A stretch of 64,000 bases of DNA. It comes from UBA1429 sp964482225. Its GTDB lineage: Bacteria > Chloroflexota > Anaerolineae > UBA1429. This document shows positions 34,340 through 43,484 of the stretch, piece by piece. Below the pieces are notes generated by a model that was not told the origin of the DNA, ran no database searches, and worked only from the letters and a program-made list of their open reading frames with translations. The first letter of the stretch is position 1, and each line of letters begins with the position of its first letter. Where the stretch lies: positions 1-64,000 of the forward strand of contig CAYZWT010000010.1 of NCBI GenBank assembly GCA_964482225.1. The letters run 5' to 3'. A program made the translations under genes and the position numbers.

Positions 34340-35560
34340 TTATTCACCGAGCACCTCCGCATAGACGCGGTCCCAATCGGCGTAGCGCACCTGCCAATTG
34401 TAGGCGGTGGTGGCCATTACGCGACCGTTGTCGCGCAGCCCTTGGCGCAGCGCAAGCTCGCGCAAGAGGCGCACAACCGCATCGGCAAAGGCCGCGGGGT
34501 CGTCGGCAACCAGGGCGTCCTCCCCGTGAGTGACGGCGATCCCCTCGGCGCCGAGGGTGGTGGAGACTACGGGGACGCCCCACGACCAGGCGTCCACGAT
34601 CTTGACGCGCATCCCGGCCCCCGCATGGAGGGGTACGACAAAGGCGGCGGTCTGTTCCAGGTAGGGCGTTGGGTCGTCCACATAGCCGGTGATCTGAATG
34701 GTCGGGTCGGCGGCCAGGGCCTCGACCTCGGCGGGCGGGCGGCGGCCAACGATGGCAAAGCGGGCGTCGGGAACGGCGGCGACCACCCGGGGCCACACCT
34801 GGCGCGCGAACCAGAGCACTCCCTGGACATTGGGGGGCCAGAACATGGTGCCCAAGTGCAAAACCAGCTTGGGATCGGGGGCTGGCGTCACCAGGGCGCG
34901 GTCCTCGGGGGCGGCGCAGATGGGGATGCTGGCGAGCCCGGGCTGGTCCCCCAGCGGCGCGCCAAGCGCGGCGCGATCCTCGTTGGTGACAAAGACGGCG
35001 GCATCGAACTGGGGCCACAGGCGGCGCTCATAGCGCTCGAGAGCCGCTCGCTCGCGGACGATGTAGAGCCTGCGCAGGGCCGAGGGCTCGTCGGCGCGCA
35101 TCTGGGCATAGACGCGGTGCAGGGCATTGTGCACGTCAAAGACCGCTCGAGGGCGATGAGTCGGACTCGCCACGCGTTGGGCATAGAGGCCGTATTGGGC
35201 CATGGAGGTCTGGTCGGCGTGCACGACGTCATAGCGCGACCCGTTGACGAGCCGCGCGATCAGGCGCTGCATGGCGGCGATCTCGTCGCGCACGATAATG
35301 ATGGGGCGACCGGTGAGGGCGGCGATGCCCAGGGCGCGGGCGTTGAGCCACGGCGAGCGCACCATAGGAACCGTGTGTACGGCGGCGCAAAAGGTCTCCA
35401 GGTGGGACACGGCATCGGGCGGATCCTCTTCGCGCACAAAGGATGCCAGGGTCACTTGATGCGCCTGGGCCAGGTGGCGCAGCACAAAGTAGGCCCGCAT
35501 CTTGGGGCCCGCGTCCAGTGGATAGGGCAACAACTGGGTCAGGAATAGGATCTGCGCCAT
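34340..35560 (-). CDS. GT4-type glycosyltransferase
   Basis: 406 aa from ATG 35560 with AGGAGG upstream. N-terminal LTQLLPYPLDAGPKMRAY and C-terminal donor domain with LHLGTMFWPPNVQG, FAIVGRRPP, YVDDPTPYLEQTAAFVVPLHAGAGMRVKIVDAWSWG typical of GT-B retaining enzymes (E replaced in the EX7E motif). Adds one sugar to the growing glycan at the inner membrane face. Donor and acceptor unknown. Confidence 0.87.
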   Translation of the reverse strand: MAQILFLTQLLPYPLDAGPKMRAYFVLRHLAQAHQVTLASFVREEDPPDAVSHLETFCAAVHTVPMVRSPWLNARALGIAALTGRPIIIVRDEIAAMQRLIARLVNGSRYDVVHADQTSMAQYGLYAQRVASPTHRPRAVFDVHNALHRVYAQMRADEPSALRRLYIVRERAALERYERRLWPQFDAAVFVTNEDRAALGAPLGDQPGLASIPICAAPEDRALVTPAPDPKLVLHLGTMFWPPNVQGVLWFARQVWPRVVAAVPDARFAIVGRRPPAEVEALAADPTIQITGYVDDPTPYLEQTAAFVVPLHAGAGMRVKIVDAWSWGVPVVSTTLGAEGIAVTHGEDALVADDPAAFADAVVRLLRELALRQGLRDNGRVMATTAYNWQVRYADWDRVYAEVLGE

Positions 35561-35661
35561 CGCGCCTCCTGGGCTACGGACGATAGACGGGGGCAAGACG
35601 ACCGACGTCGGACCATAGACTATGGGCCAGGGTCTGTGGTCCAGGGGCTGCCAACCTCTGC

Positions 35662-36756
35662 CTATCGCCCACGGGCCATCTCCTGATACAGCGCCAGCAA
35701 CCCGGCGCGCTCGTTGGCTCGCTGCACATCATACCACGCCCGGCCCGCCATGCCCATCCGCTGGCAGCGCTCCAGGTCGCCCAGGGCCTGGAGCAGGGCG
35801 TCGGCCAGGGCCGCCGGGTCGTTGGGAGGGACGATCCAGCCGGTCTCGCCTTGGACGACGTACTCGGGCAGCGCGCCAGAGTCGGTTACGATGACGGGGC
35901 GGCCAAAGCGGTAGGCGGCGGGGACCAGGGCCGACTGGGTGGCGCCGGTGTAGGGCAGCACCAGGGCGACGCAGCCCTCGAACAGGGCGACCGCTTCGTC
36001 GTCGCCGATGAGGGCATTGCGGCGGACGAGGCCTGCCGGCAAGAGGGCGTCCGGCTCGGCGGCGGAGTCGCCGAGCCCGGCGATGACCAGCTCCCAGCCC
36101 GGCTCGGCGACCATCTCCCAGGCGCGCAACAGGACATCCACGCCCTTGTATGCGGCCACGCGCCCGAAAAAGAGCGCCCGCGGGGCCGTGATGGGCGCGA
36201 GAGAGCGGCGGTCCAGGCTCTCCAGGTCGGCGTGGCCCAGAAAGAGATGCAGGAGCGGGAGATAGGCCCCTTTGTCTTGAGGCAGGCGTTCCAGATAGCG
36301 CCGGGCGTGAACCAGGACGCGGTCGGCGGAGCTCATGACGGCGCGGTTCCAGAGGTGGAGCAGACGACCGTACACGGCGCCCGGGTGGGGGTCCAGGTCG
36401 TGGAGGGTGTGCACGATGGGTACTCCCAGGCCGCCGAGACGGCTGGCGACCAGGGGCGTGAGGAGCTGGGGTCCGGTGATGTGCACCACGTCCGGGCCGA
36501 GGACACGCACCGCCTCGACCACGCGCCCGATCGCACCACGCAGCAACGGCCGAGGGGACATGGTGCCCATCCCGGCGGGCCATACCGTATGCACCTGCAC
36601 TCGCGGGTCGTACAGATGGGCGGGATAGCCAGCAACCGTGACGAGATGGGCCGCGCCGCCCGCGTCCAATACTGCCCGCGCCAGGTCGGCGGTGTACAGG
36701 TGCATAGCGTAGGTGCGGGAGAGGAGAAGGTAGGTGAGATTCGCTTCTGTCGTCAC
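35662..36756 (-). CDS. GT4-type glycosyltransferase
   Basis: 364 aa from GTG 36756 (the frame extends into the next gene). VHITGPQLLTPLVA, ALFFGRVAAYKGVDVLL, LVIAGLGDSAAE, YTGATQSALVPAAYRFGRPVIVTDSGALPEYV and GWIVPPNDPAALA give a complete GT-B donor site. Separated by 101 bp from the downstream GT4 gene. Confidence 0.87.
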   Translation of the reverse strand: MTTEANLTYLLLSRTYAMHLYTADLARAVLDAGGAAHLVTVAGYPAHLYDPRVQVHTVWPAGMGTMSPRPLLRGAIGRVVEAVRVLGPDVVHITGPQLLTPLVASRLGGLGVPIVHTLHDLDPHPGAVYGRLLHLWNRAVMSSADRVLVHARRYLERLPQDKGAYLPLLHLFLGHADLESLDRRSLAPITAPRALFFGRVAAYKGVDVLLRAWEMVAEPGWELVIAGLGDSAAEPDALLPAGLVRRNALIGDDEAVALFEGCVALVLPYTGATQSALVPAAYRFGRPVIVTDSGALPEYVVQGETGWIVPPNDPAALADALLQALGDLERCQRMGMAGRAWYDVQRANERAGLLALYQEMARGR

Positions 36757-36769
36757 GTTCGTCCTGTCT

Positions 36770-37588
36770 CTACGCGATTCTTCCGCATCTAGCCGCGATG
36801 ACGTGAAAAGGATAGCTCTGATTCGGTGGCTCTGAGAGTGGCGACACGAGATAGCCATAGTTCGCTAACAGCTCCATACTCGCTCTCTCTGCGATTTCAT
36901 TGTGGAGCTCGACTATGAGCACCGGATTCGCTTGCGAAAGGATATGTTGCATGCCGTCAAGAATCAGTGCCTCAGCCCCTTCGGTGTCAATCTTCACCAC
37001 ATCCGGCCACAGGTTATGTGAAACGGCTACAGAGTCTAGAGTAACCATCTCTACCCTGACCCGACTACCTTTGCCCAGTGAAGCCACGTCCCCTATACGC
37101 CCCAGCAATGAAGGGTTGTGGACGTCTCCCTCGGCTTCATACGTCACGAACTCAATCCAGCCTAACTCGTGGCCCGCAGCTTTTGGCAGAATGGCTATCT
37201 CCAGATCGCAATTTGCCTCGACCGTACGCTCAAGCAACGCCACGTTCAGTGGGTTGGGCTCTATTGCCAACACGCGACCGCCCTCTGCAAGCACAGAGCT
37301 AAAGACGGAGAAAAAACCTACGTGAGCGCCCACATCGAACACGACACATCCCGGCGTAATGACGTGGGCCAGTGCCTTCTGTACGTCCGGCTCTGCTATT
37401 CCAAACCAGTACCGCCACTGCCAGTGAAGATCGAGACACAGGCGCTTCCGGCGCGCTGGTCCTGTCAGTATCCTAACGAGTACTGGCCGCTTCGGTGCCA
37501 GGTTGTGCAGAGCGCGGTTGATAGAACCTAGTAAGGGTACAGACCGCGCGACTCTAGCAAGACCAGACGCGATTCGTTGGGTGATCAA
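36770..37588 (-). CDS. FkbM-family methyltransferase
   Basis: 272 aa from TTG 37588, supported by GGAG 7 nt upstream; the frame is open further. VVFDVGAHVGFFSVFSSVL, VLAIEPNPLNVALLE, VTLDSVAV and VVKIDTEGAEALILDGM are FkbM signatures, where the VKIDxEGxE block ends the fold. Methylates a sugar hydroxyl in glycans. Base composition is visibly poorer in GC than the flanking genes, a sign of separate acquisition. Confidence 0.88.
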   Translation of the reverse strand: MITQRIASGLARVARSVPLLGSINRALHNLAPKRPVLVRILTGPARRKRLCLDLHWQWRYWFGIAEPDVQKALAHVITPGCVVFDVGAHVGFFSVFSSVLAEGGRVLAIEPNPLNVALLERTVEANCDLEIAILPKAAGHELGWIEFVTYEAEGDVHNPSLLGRIGDVASLGKGSRVRVEMVTLDSVAVSHNLWPDVVKIDTEGAEALILDGMQHILSQANPVLIVELHNEIAERASMELLANYGYLVSPLSEPPNQSYPFHVIAARCGRIA

Positions 37589-37682
37589 AAAACATCTCCA
37601 TTCTTCCGATTGGCTCCTGCCATGCCACGACCGTGATCTCCCTAAGTGCCAAGGCAACAGAAACAACGCGAACCCGCTCGGG

Positions 37683-38780
37683 TCAGAAACGAGACTTGTG
37701 GCCCGTGCCACTTCTGCGTTTATGTGTAGCACAAAGAAACCCAGCGACAGACTCCGAATGGCCCTCTAGAGAACAGGTTCGGCGCACCGCTACCTGCGCC
37801 TTCTCAGTGACTTGATCGCGATAATGGCTATTGCTACACGCTTCATCAACCACCTCGCGCAGAGCCCTTGGATCTCGATGCGCTATCCTGCCTGTGCCGC
37901 GGTCCACGAGCACGTCCGGCAACCCTTGGCTCTCGGTTGCCACGACACACTTGCCCATGGCCATGGCCTCCAGAATGGTCGTGATGCCCGCGGCCTGAGG
38001 CGTGTCCAGCAGCGGAACGACCACCAGGGAGGCGCCCGCGTACAGATCCCGCATCCCGACATAGGACAGGCGCTCGGTGAGCACCTGCACGTTTGGCGGC
38101 GGCGTCCTTAACATGTGGCGCGTCTTGCGCATCCAGGCGCTGGAAGCCTTGACGATAACGCGCATGCCCATCCCCTTGACCGCATCGAACAGCAAGGGGT
38201 AGTCGCGCATCTCTGTGCCTACCGACAGAAGGTAAGGCTCTTGTGCGCTCGGCTTCGCTTTGGTCGGGTCCCAGAACTGGGTGTCCACTCCTTGTGAGAT
38301 GGCGATTACTCGCGCTTCCGGTCCCAAGATTCCACGCAATAGACGAGCCTGGTAGTCTGTGACACATACCCAACCATCAACACGCAGATACGGACTCAGT
38401 GTGTGTAGGGCGCTCAACCATCTGGGCGTAAAGACGCGATGGACATAAACGACATGCTTGATCCTGGCGCGCACGGCGTGCGCGGCGAGGCCAACAGGGA
38501 GCCCCCACGTCTCGCCGGTCGAGTATACCAGCGTGCCAGGCTCTATTCCCCGGAGTAGGGACCGCGTCTCCATAGCATTTCCTCCGAAGGAACGCAGGAC
38601 GCGCCATGCCTTGGGCCCGGAGAGCGCCGACGGAGGCGGGCACCAGTGCATGACGGTTCCGCCCAGGCGCTCGGCGACGAGCAGGTAGTCGAGGCGAGGG
38701 GCAAGCATCCTGTCAGTCGCTTGTTCTCGCAGGGACTCGCGAGGACCCACTAGAACCGCACAGTGCTCAATCAGCGACAT
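37683..38780 (-). CDS. GT4-type glycosyltransferase
   Basis: 365 aa, ATG with GGGAG 6 nt upstream. Middle: VISQGVDTQFWDPTK-type acceptor segment, then YLLSVGTEMRDYPLLFDAV, SYVGMRDLYAGASLVVVPLLDTPQAAGITTILEAMAMGKCVVAT, the GT-B donor motif with the second Glu. Shifted composition in its 3' half. The C-terminus ends in a basic tail of about 25 residues. Confidence 0.85.
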   Translation of the reverse strand: MSLIEHCAVLVGPRESLREQATDRMLAPRLDYLLVAERLGGTVMHWCPPPSALSGPKAWRVLRSFGGNAMETRSLLRGIEPGTLVYSTGETWGLPVGLAAHAVRARIKHVVYVHRVFTPRWLSALHTLSPYLRVDGWVCVTDYQARLLRGILGPEARVIAISQGVDTQFWDPTKAKPSAQEPYLLSVGTEMRDYPLLFDAVKGMGMRVIVKASSAWMRKTRHMLRTPPPNVQVLTERLSYVGMRDLYAGASLVVVPLLDTPQAAGITTILEAMAMGKCVVATESQGLPDVLVDRGTGRIAHRDPRALREVVDEACSNSHYRDQVTEKAQVAVRRTCSLEGHSESVAGFLCATHKRRSGTGHKSRF

Positions 38781-38781
38781 C

Positions 38782-39768
38782 TCATGCTCCCGGTCGCAGC
38801 AGAACCGGAACGAGTGCTGCGTATGCCCGCCTCACCTGCCGAAGGTCCATATCATGATACGCTTCTCTGAGGGGAGACACACTGGGCAGCAACATCCATA
38901 GCAGTGCCTTCAGGATCAGAACAGCCCTCAGAACGACCTCGGATGCTCTTCCGCAATGCTTGGCGATGAACATCAGTCGTGAGCGGTAGTAGCAGAGCAT
39001 AGATTCCACAGCTCTCTGTCTCGATGCCATTCTTCTCACGTGTAACACTCTAGCGGCAGGAATGAAGCCGACTTTCCAGCCTGCTCTGTGGGCACGATAG
39101 CACCAGTCGGTCTCTTCTGTATACAGAAAATAGTCCTCATCCAGTCCACCGATTACGTCAAGCACATGTCGCTTGATGAGCAGACAAGCCCCGGAAACCC
39201 AGTCCACCTTGTAGACGAGGAACGCACCAGAATACGTAGGCCCACCAAGAGACTTGCCCAGCCGATTGAGTAGCGGTATCTCGCGAAACAAGGTTGGGAA
39301 GTGATCCCATGAGTCTTGCAGCGAGCCATCCGCGTTGAGCAGCTGCGCCCCGACGATACCAACACTCGGCAAAGTCGTAAGTCCCTCTATCAGTCTGGCG
39401 ACCGCACCTTGAGACAGCACCGTATCCGGGTTTAGCAACAATACATGCTCGCCCTCACTCTGCATAATGGCCTGGTTGTTGGCGCGGGCAAAGCCGACGT
39501 TCTCGGCGTTCTCGATGAGGCGCACGCCCGGGAAGCGTTTGTGCACCATGGCAGCGCTGCCGTCGCTGGAAGCGTTGTCCACGACGAACACCTCGAAAGT
39601 GAGGTCGTGCACGGTGTTATAGACCGACCGCAGGCAGTCGGCCAGCAGGTCGCGGGTGTTCCAGTTGACGATGATGATGGAGAGGGTACAGGCGTTGGAA
39701 CGTGGCGCATCGGAATGCCTTGACGTTGGAACGTTATCACGTTTGAACGTTGGAACGTGCTCGTTCAT
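38782..39768 (-). CDS. GT2-family glycosyltransferase with repeat-derived N-terminus
   Basis: 328 aa. The GT-A core starts at residue 29 with LSIIIVNWNTRDLLADCL, followed by VVDNASSDGSA, NVGFARANNQA, LLNPDTVL and DEDYFLYTEETDWCYR, as in rhamnosyltransferases. The first 28 residues (HVPTFKRDNVPTSRHSDAPR within them) are encoded by a copy of the palindromic repeat and related AACGTT units, so the true core begins later. The 5' 290 bp are GC-rich and the rest is AT-richer. Stop overlaps: ATGA with the ligase gene. Confidence 0.88.
   Translation of the reverse strand: MNEHVPTFKRDNVPTSRHSDAPRSNACTLSIIIVNWNTRDLLADCLRSVYNTVHDLTFEVFVVDNASSDGSAAMVHKRFPGVRLIENAENVGFARANNQAIMQSEGEHVLLLNPDTVLSQGAVARLIEGLTTLPSVGIVGAQLLNADGSLQDSWDHFPTLFREIPLLNRLGKSLGGPTYSGAFLVYKVDWVSGACLLIKRHVLDVIGGLDEDYFLYTEETDWCYRAHRAGWKVGFIPAARVLHVRRMASRQRAVESMLCYYRSRLMFIAKHCGRASEVVLRAVLILKALLWMLLPSVSPLREAYHDMDLRQVRRAYAALVPVLLRPGA
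39698..39728. repeat. 31-nt palindromic repeat, third copy
   Basis: Matches the copies at 31678 in 27 of 31 positions and is followed to 39762 by further AACGTT/GAACGT units. Located in the 5' end of a GT2 gene, where it extends the reading frame. Confidence 0.8.
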
Positions 39769-41171
39769 GGGGCCGGCTCCTCGCCGCGTGGCAGCACGGC
39801 CAGCCCACCGACGAACAGCCACGCCACGATGCTGGCCTGAAAGCCACGAAAGCCGATATTGTACACAAAGGGGAGCACCCAGTCGGCCAGCAGCATGATG
39901 CAGAGCAGGCTGACCCAGACGGCGACGATGCCGTTGGCGTAGGCGCGGGCAAAGCCTGCGGGCGTTGTGCGCACAAGGGCGACGCCGAACTGGAGGATGC
40001 GCCAGGCCAGCCAGCCAAAAAGACCCAATGCGAGCAGTCCGCCGTGGGCAAATAGATCCACATAGTTGTTGTGGGAACTGATCTGTGGGTGGAACCAGAG
40101 GGCATTGAGATATGGCAACGGCTGCATGCCAGCATAGGGGCGGTAGGCGGCGGGGCCCAGACCGGTAAGGGGGTTGCGCAGGGCCACGCCCACGACGCGC
40201 CCGATCAGGACCAGGCGCGACCCACCGCTCTCGTCCCAGCGGGCCTGTCCTCCAGCGAACTCGAATGCCACGGGAAAGAGCAGGCCGACCATGACCAAGA
40301 CGACAATCGCGGTGGCGGCGGGCCAGCGCAGGCGCGGAAAGCGCAACCAGACCAGCATCGCCAACACGATCCAGACGCCCGCCCACTCGGAGATGGAGAG
40401 ACGCCCGTGAAAGGTGGTCTCGTATACCGACAGTGCGATCATGGCGACGAGAAAGAGGCGGCGTCGTGGCGAGAGCGTCGGGTGGAAAAGAAGCAGGCCG
40501 CCTGCCAGCCCCGCCATGACCACCCAAAAGGGCGGTCGGCCAAAGACGGCGGTGGTGATGGGGGCGACCAGTTGACTGATACCCGGCAGGAGGCGCAGGA
40601 ACCCCAGTGTACCTCCCACGTAGAGCACCGCCCAGGTGAGGCGCTCCAGGTCGCGCGGGTCGCGCAGGGTGAGGCCGGGCAGCCAGTAGGCGATGGCGGC
40701 CACGACAAAGATGGCGTACTGGCCGAGTTGCACCAGGAGCAGGTTGCCGGGCTGGGGCACGGCGGGGTCCCAGGTGGCGCGGCCAATGACCAGCGAGAGC
40801 AGCATAGCCAGCAGGAAGAGCACCCACGGCCGATCGGCGGGGGTGGCGGAGCGGCGCAGGTCGCGGCCCAGGATGCCGCGCACGAGCCAGACGACCGCCA
40901 GGGCCGGGGCCAGCAGCGTGGCGGTGTTGAGCGCCACCTCGGTGCCGGTGCCGTACTCGCGGCGCACCATCATGGCGGCGAGGGCCGGGGCAAAGGGCGC
41001 CAGCCAGGGCCGCGCCAGGAGCGCCAGGGCCGCCGCGCCCGCGCCCGCCAGCAGCAGCGGACGCGGGCCGATGCCGTCGCGGGCGAGGTAGGCGACGCCC
41101 AGGAGCAGCCCGGCCGTGATCAGTGCCGGATATAAGGAGTTACGTACGACTTCTAGCCGAGACCTACTCAA
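39765..41171 (-). CDS. O-antigen ligase/polymerase-like membrane protein
   Basis: About 468 aa, from TTG 41171 (AGGAGG 10 nt upstream) or GTG 41180. Roughly twelve membrane helices and one large periplasmic loop with GRVVGVALRNPLTGLGPAAYRPYA and FHPQISSHNNYVDLFAHGGLLALG, the Wzy_C/WaaL signature with H-N-x-Y. Joins or polymerises carrier-linked glycans on the outer face. Its presence alongside an ABC exporter suggests ligation rather than Wzy polymerisation. Confidence 0.85.
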   Translation of the reverse strand: MSRSRLEVVRNSLYPALITAGLLLGVAYLARDGIGPRPLLLAGAGAAALALLARPWLAPFAPALAAMMVRREYGTGTEVALNTATLLAPALAVVWLVRGILGRDLRRSATPADRPWVLFLLAMLLSLVIGRATWDPAVPQPGNLLLVQLGQYAIFVVAAIAYWLPGLTLRDPRDLERLTWAVLYVGGTLGFLRLLPGISQLVAPITTAVFGRPPFWVVMAGLAGGLLLFHPTLSPRRRLFLVAMIALSVYETTFHGRLSISEWAGVWIVLAMLVWLRFPRLRWPAATAIVVLVMVGLLFPVAFEFAGGQARWDESGGSRLVLIGRVVGVALRNPLTGLGPAAYRPYAGMQPLPYLNALWFHPQISSHNNYVDLFAHGGLLALGLFGWLAWRILQFGVALVRTTPAGFARAYANGIVAVWVSLLCIMLLADWVLPFVYNIGFRGFQASIVAWLFVGGLAVLPRGEEPAP

Positions 41172-41260
41172 TGAACGCACTCCTCCTGAAGGTAATCCCT
41201 ATGGTCAGGGCTAGACGAGCCCACGCGGGCGCGTTTTCCCGACATAGGCCCACAGGTGCT

Positions 41261-42448
41261 TCACCGCGCCATTTGTTCAAAGGCAGTCATTGCCCTGGAC
41301 AGCTTTGCGGACCAGTCGAATGCCTCCCGCCCACTGTTCACGTCAGGCCTGCTGGCGGGCCCTCCAGAGAACGCGTCACAGAGCGCGTCCGCCAGTGTGT
41401 CGGGGGCATCCGGAGGCACCACCTGGCCTGCACCAAAAGCGCCGATCAGATCATCTGAGGCGCCCCCCGCCGTGATTATCACAGGAGTACCGCAGGCCAT
41501 GGACTCCACCGATATCTTTCCAAACCACTCAATGGAACTGGGAACAACTGTTACATTGGCTGCCCGATACCAGTAAGGTAAGAACTTCGGTCTGACATAT
41601 CCAACCAGATGCACGTGCTCAGAGATGTCTCTCCTGACCACATAATCCTGAAGAGTATCCATCAGGGGGCCACTTCCCACTATATAGAGAGCAAGCTCTG
41701 GCCGCTTGCGGACAGCTATCGCGCAGGCATCGATCAGGACCTCCAGACCTTTGTCTCTCGTCAATCTCCCAACGAAGAGCGCAATGTCGCCCGTCTCGTC
41801 AAGTCCGAGACTATCTCGTGCAGATAGACGATCTCCCGGACAGAACATGTCAAAGTCTACGCCTGTCGGTGACATGGAGATATTGCTTCCCGATTCACTG
41901 CAGAGGCTGCGCAAATAGTCCGCTTCTGTGCTGCTGATGGCAAACACCTCGCGATAGTGGCGCAGGCACAGACGCTCTACCATCGCTAGAGGCAGATAGG
42001 CATACCTTAGCCAGCGATGGCGGCTAATCTGATACATCTGTCGTGCTGGATAGCCCCCATGACTCTGAGCAATAACTGGTGCATCGCGTAGAATATGAGC
42101 AGCCAGATAAGCATGCAAGTTATAGATCCCGTGAACCCAGAAGCGAGCCTTTGGGTTCCTGACTTCGCGTCGAATTGCCTTTAGCATCGGGACGGACAGC
42201 TCGAGGTTATAGCGAAGGTATAGAGATGGATAGATACGATGCGTGACTTGATCATCATCGGTCCACACAACTGTATCGCTCACCGTCCGTTCGGGGCGCC
42301 ATACCTCGATCTCTGCATCGAGGTATCTCTCGCGAATAGCTCGCGCAAACAACATTGGGATTCCGGAGTTGTAGCTGATTGGGTCCTTCTCCGGATACTG
42401 GCTCCGGAAGGGAGATATGGAGTGGTGGAGAATGTGGATGGATTTCAT
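41261..42448 (-). CDS. GT4-type glycosyltransferase
   Basis: 395 aa. VIAQSHGGYPARQMYQI acceptor side, SPTGVDFDMFCPGD, ALFVGRLTRDKGLEVLIDACAIA, LYIVGSGPLMDTLQ, VPSSIEWFGKISVESMACGTPVI: a complete GT-B donor site with the E-x7-E pair (E of SSIEWFG and of SVE). AT-richer than neighbours. 61 bp separate it from the next upstream gene. Confidence 0.88.
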   Translation of the reverse strand: MKSIHILHHSISPFRSQYPEKDPISYNSGIPMLFARAIRERYLDAEIEVWRPERTVSDTVVWTDDDQVTHRIYPSLYLRYNLELSVPMLKAIRREVRNPKARFWVHGIYNLHAYLAAHILRDAPVIAQSHGGYPARQMYQISRHRWLRYAYLPLAMVERLCLRHYREVFAISSTEADYLRSLCSESGSNISMSPTGVDFDMFCPGDRLSARDSLGLDETGDIALFVGRLTRDKGLEVLIDACAIAVRKRPELALYIVGSGPLMDTLQDYVVRRDISEHVHLVGYVRPKFLPYWYRAANVTVVPSSIEWFGKISVESMACGTPVIITAGGASDDLIGAFGAGQVVPPDAPDTLADALCDAFSGGPASRPDVNSGREAFDWSAKLSRAMTAFEQMAR

Positions 42449-42509
42449 CGCTGCGCTTTCGCGGGTTCAGTCCGCAAGTGATGTTGTGGGTGCACTCTTG
42501 GAGAGCCTC

Positions 42510-43484
42510 TCATTCGTCATCAAGACCTTGGTGATATCCCTTGTAGATCGAAGCGCCAAGTTGCCAGTGGTACAGATGCTCAAGAAGCTGAGAGTCGGGA
42601 AGCAGTCGTTCGACCAAACGAGTAGTCGCCTGGACGATGTCCTGAACCAACGCTAAGGCTATTACTCTGTAGAATAGCTTACGCACTATGAGAGGTAATG
42701 AGTCGAAGCGCACATCTATGGGCTCTTTGTCTCGGAACATCGGGATGTGTCCTTTGAGTTCAGGTAGTTGCCGAAAAAGAAGCACTCCAAGTCTGGCGAC
42801 GTGCAGTGCCCTCTCACGCGACAAAGCTAGATTGCTACCCCACTGATCACAGTGCCAGGCCATGGCTTCAGGTATGACCAGAAGTGTATAGCCACACTTC
42901 CAGGCATTGAGGCCAAAAACCACATCTGACCAGAGAGCTGGGCCATCACCCAGAGCATTCTGCCACAATCCGATATCCATGAACGCTGTCTTCTCGATGC
43001 AGAGATTGTTGCTTACGCAGGCCGAGAAAGGGAGTTCTGTTGCCTGCTTGGCCATTGCTCGCCTATGTCTGCGAGCTCGAATCCTTGCATACACGTGCCC
43101 ATCTTCATGCATAGGCTGAAACTGCCCCATAGTCATCGTGCGCGAGTTTCTTGGATGCCCTGCTACGAGAGCATCCAGGAAGCACTCATGCACGATCACG
43201 TCGTCATCCAGGAATACCAACAGCTCACCACGCGCCTCTACAGCCCCCGCGTTCCGCGCCGCCGCCGCCCCCTGATTCCCTTGTCGGTAGTATCGCACCG
43301 GCAAGGGCGCCAAGTCTCGGATCTCGGGCGTCGTATCGGTCGACCCATCATCGACTACGATCACCTCGAATCGCACGGCGGGATAGGTCTGCTGCGCCAG
43401 GCTGTCCAGAGTCCGGCGCAGCGAGTTCACGCGGTTGTAGGTGGGGATGATGACAGAGACGAGAGGAGCCAAATCACTCACCAT
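42510..43484 (-). CDS. GT2-family glycosyltransferase
   Basis: 324 aa from ATG 43484; it overlaps the upstream gene's stop by 11 bp. VSVIIPTYNRVNSLRRTL, VVDDGSTDTTPEI, GAAAARNAGA, LLVFLDDDVIV (DxD). GT-A core ends about residue 220; the C-terminal 100 residues are variable. GC-rich 5' end and AT-richer 3' part, the same mosaic pattern as other GT genes here. Confidence 0.88.
   Translation of the reverse strand: MVSDLAPLVSVIIPTYNRVNSLRRTLDSLAQQTYPAVRFEVIVVDDGSTDTTPEIRDLAPLPVRYYRQGNQGAAAARNAGAVEARGELLVFLDDDVIVHECFLDALVAGHPRNSRTMTMGQFQPMHEDGHVYARIRARRHRRAMAKQATELPFSACVSNNLCIEKTAFMDIGLWQNALGDGPALWSDVVFGLNAWKCGYTLLVIPEAMAWHCDQWGSNLALSRERALHVARLGVLLFRQLPELKGHIPMFRDKEPIDVRFDSLPLIVRKLFYRVIALALVQDIVQATTRLVERLLPDSQLLEHLYHWQLGASIYKGYHQGLDDE

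Noticed and set aside
34301..35548. 415-residue open frame on the plus strand
   Set aside because: Antisense shadow of the GT4 gene at 34340-35560; the GT4 frame has full family motifs.
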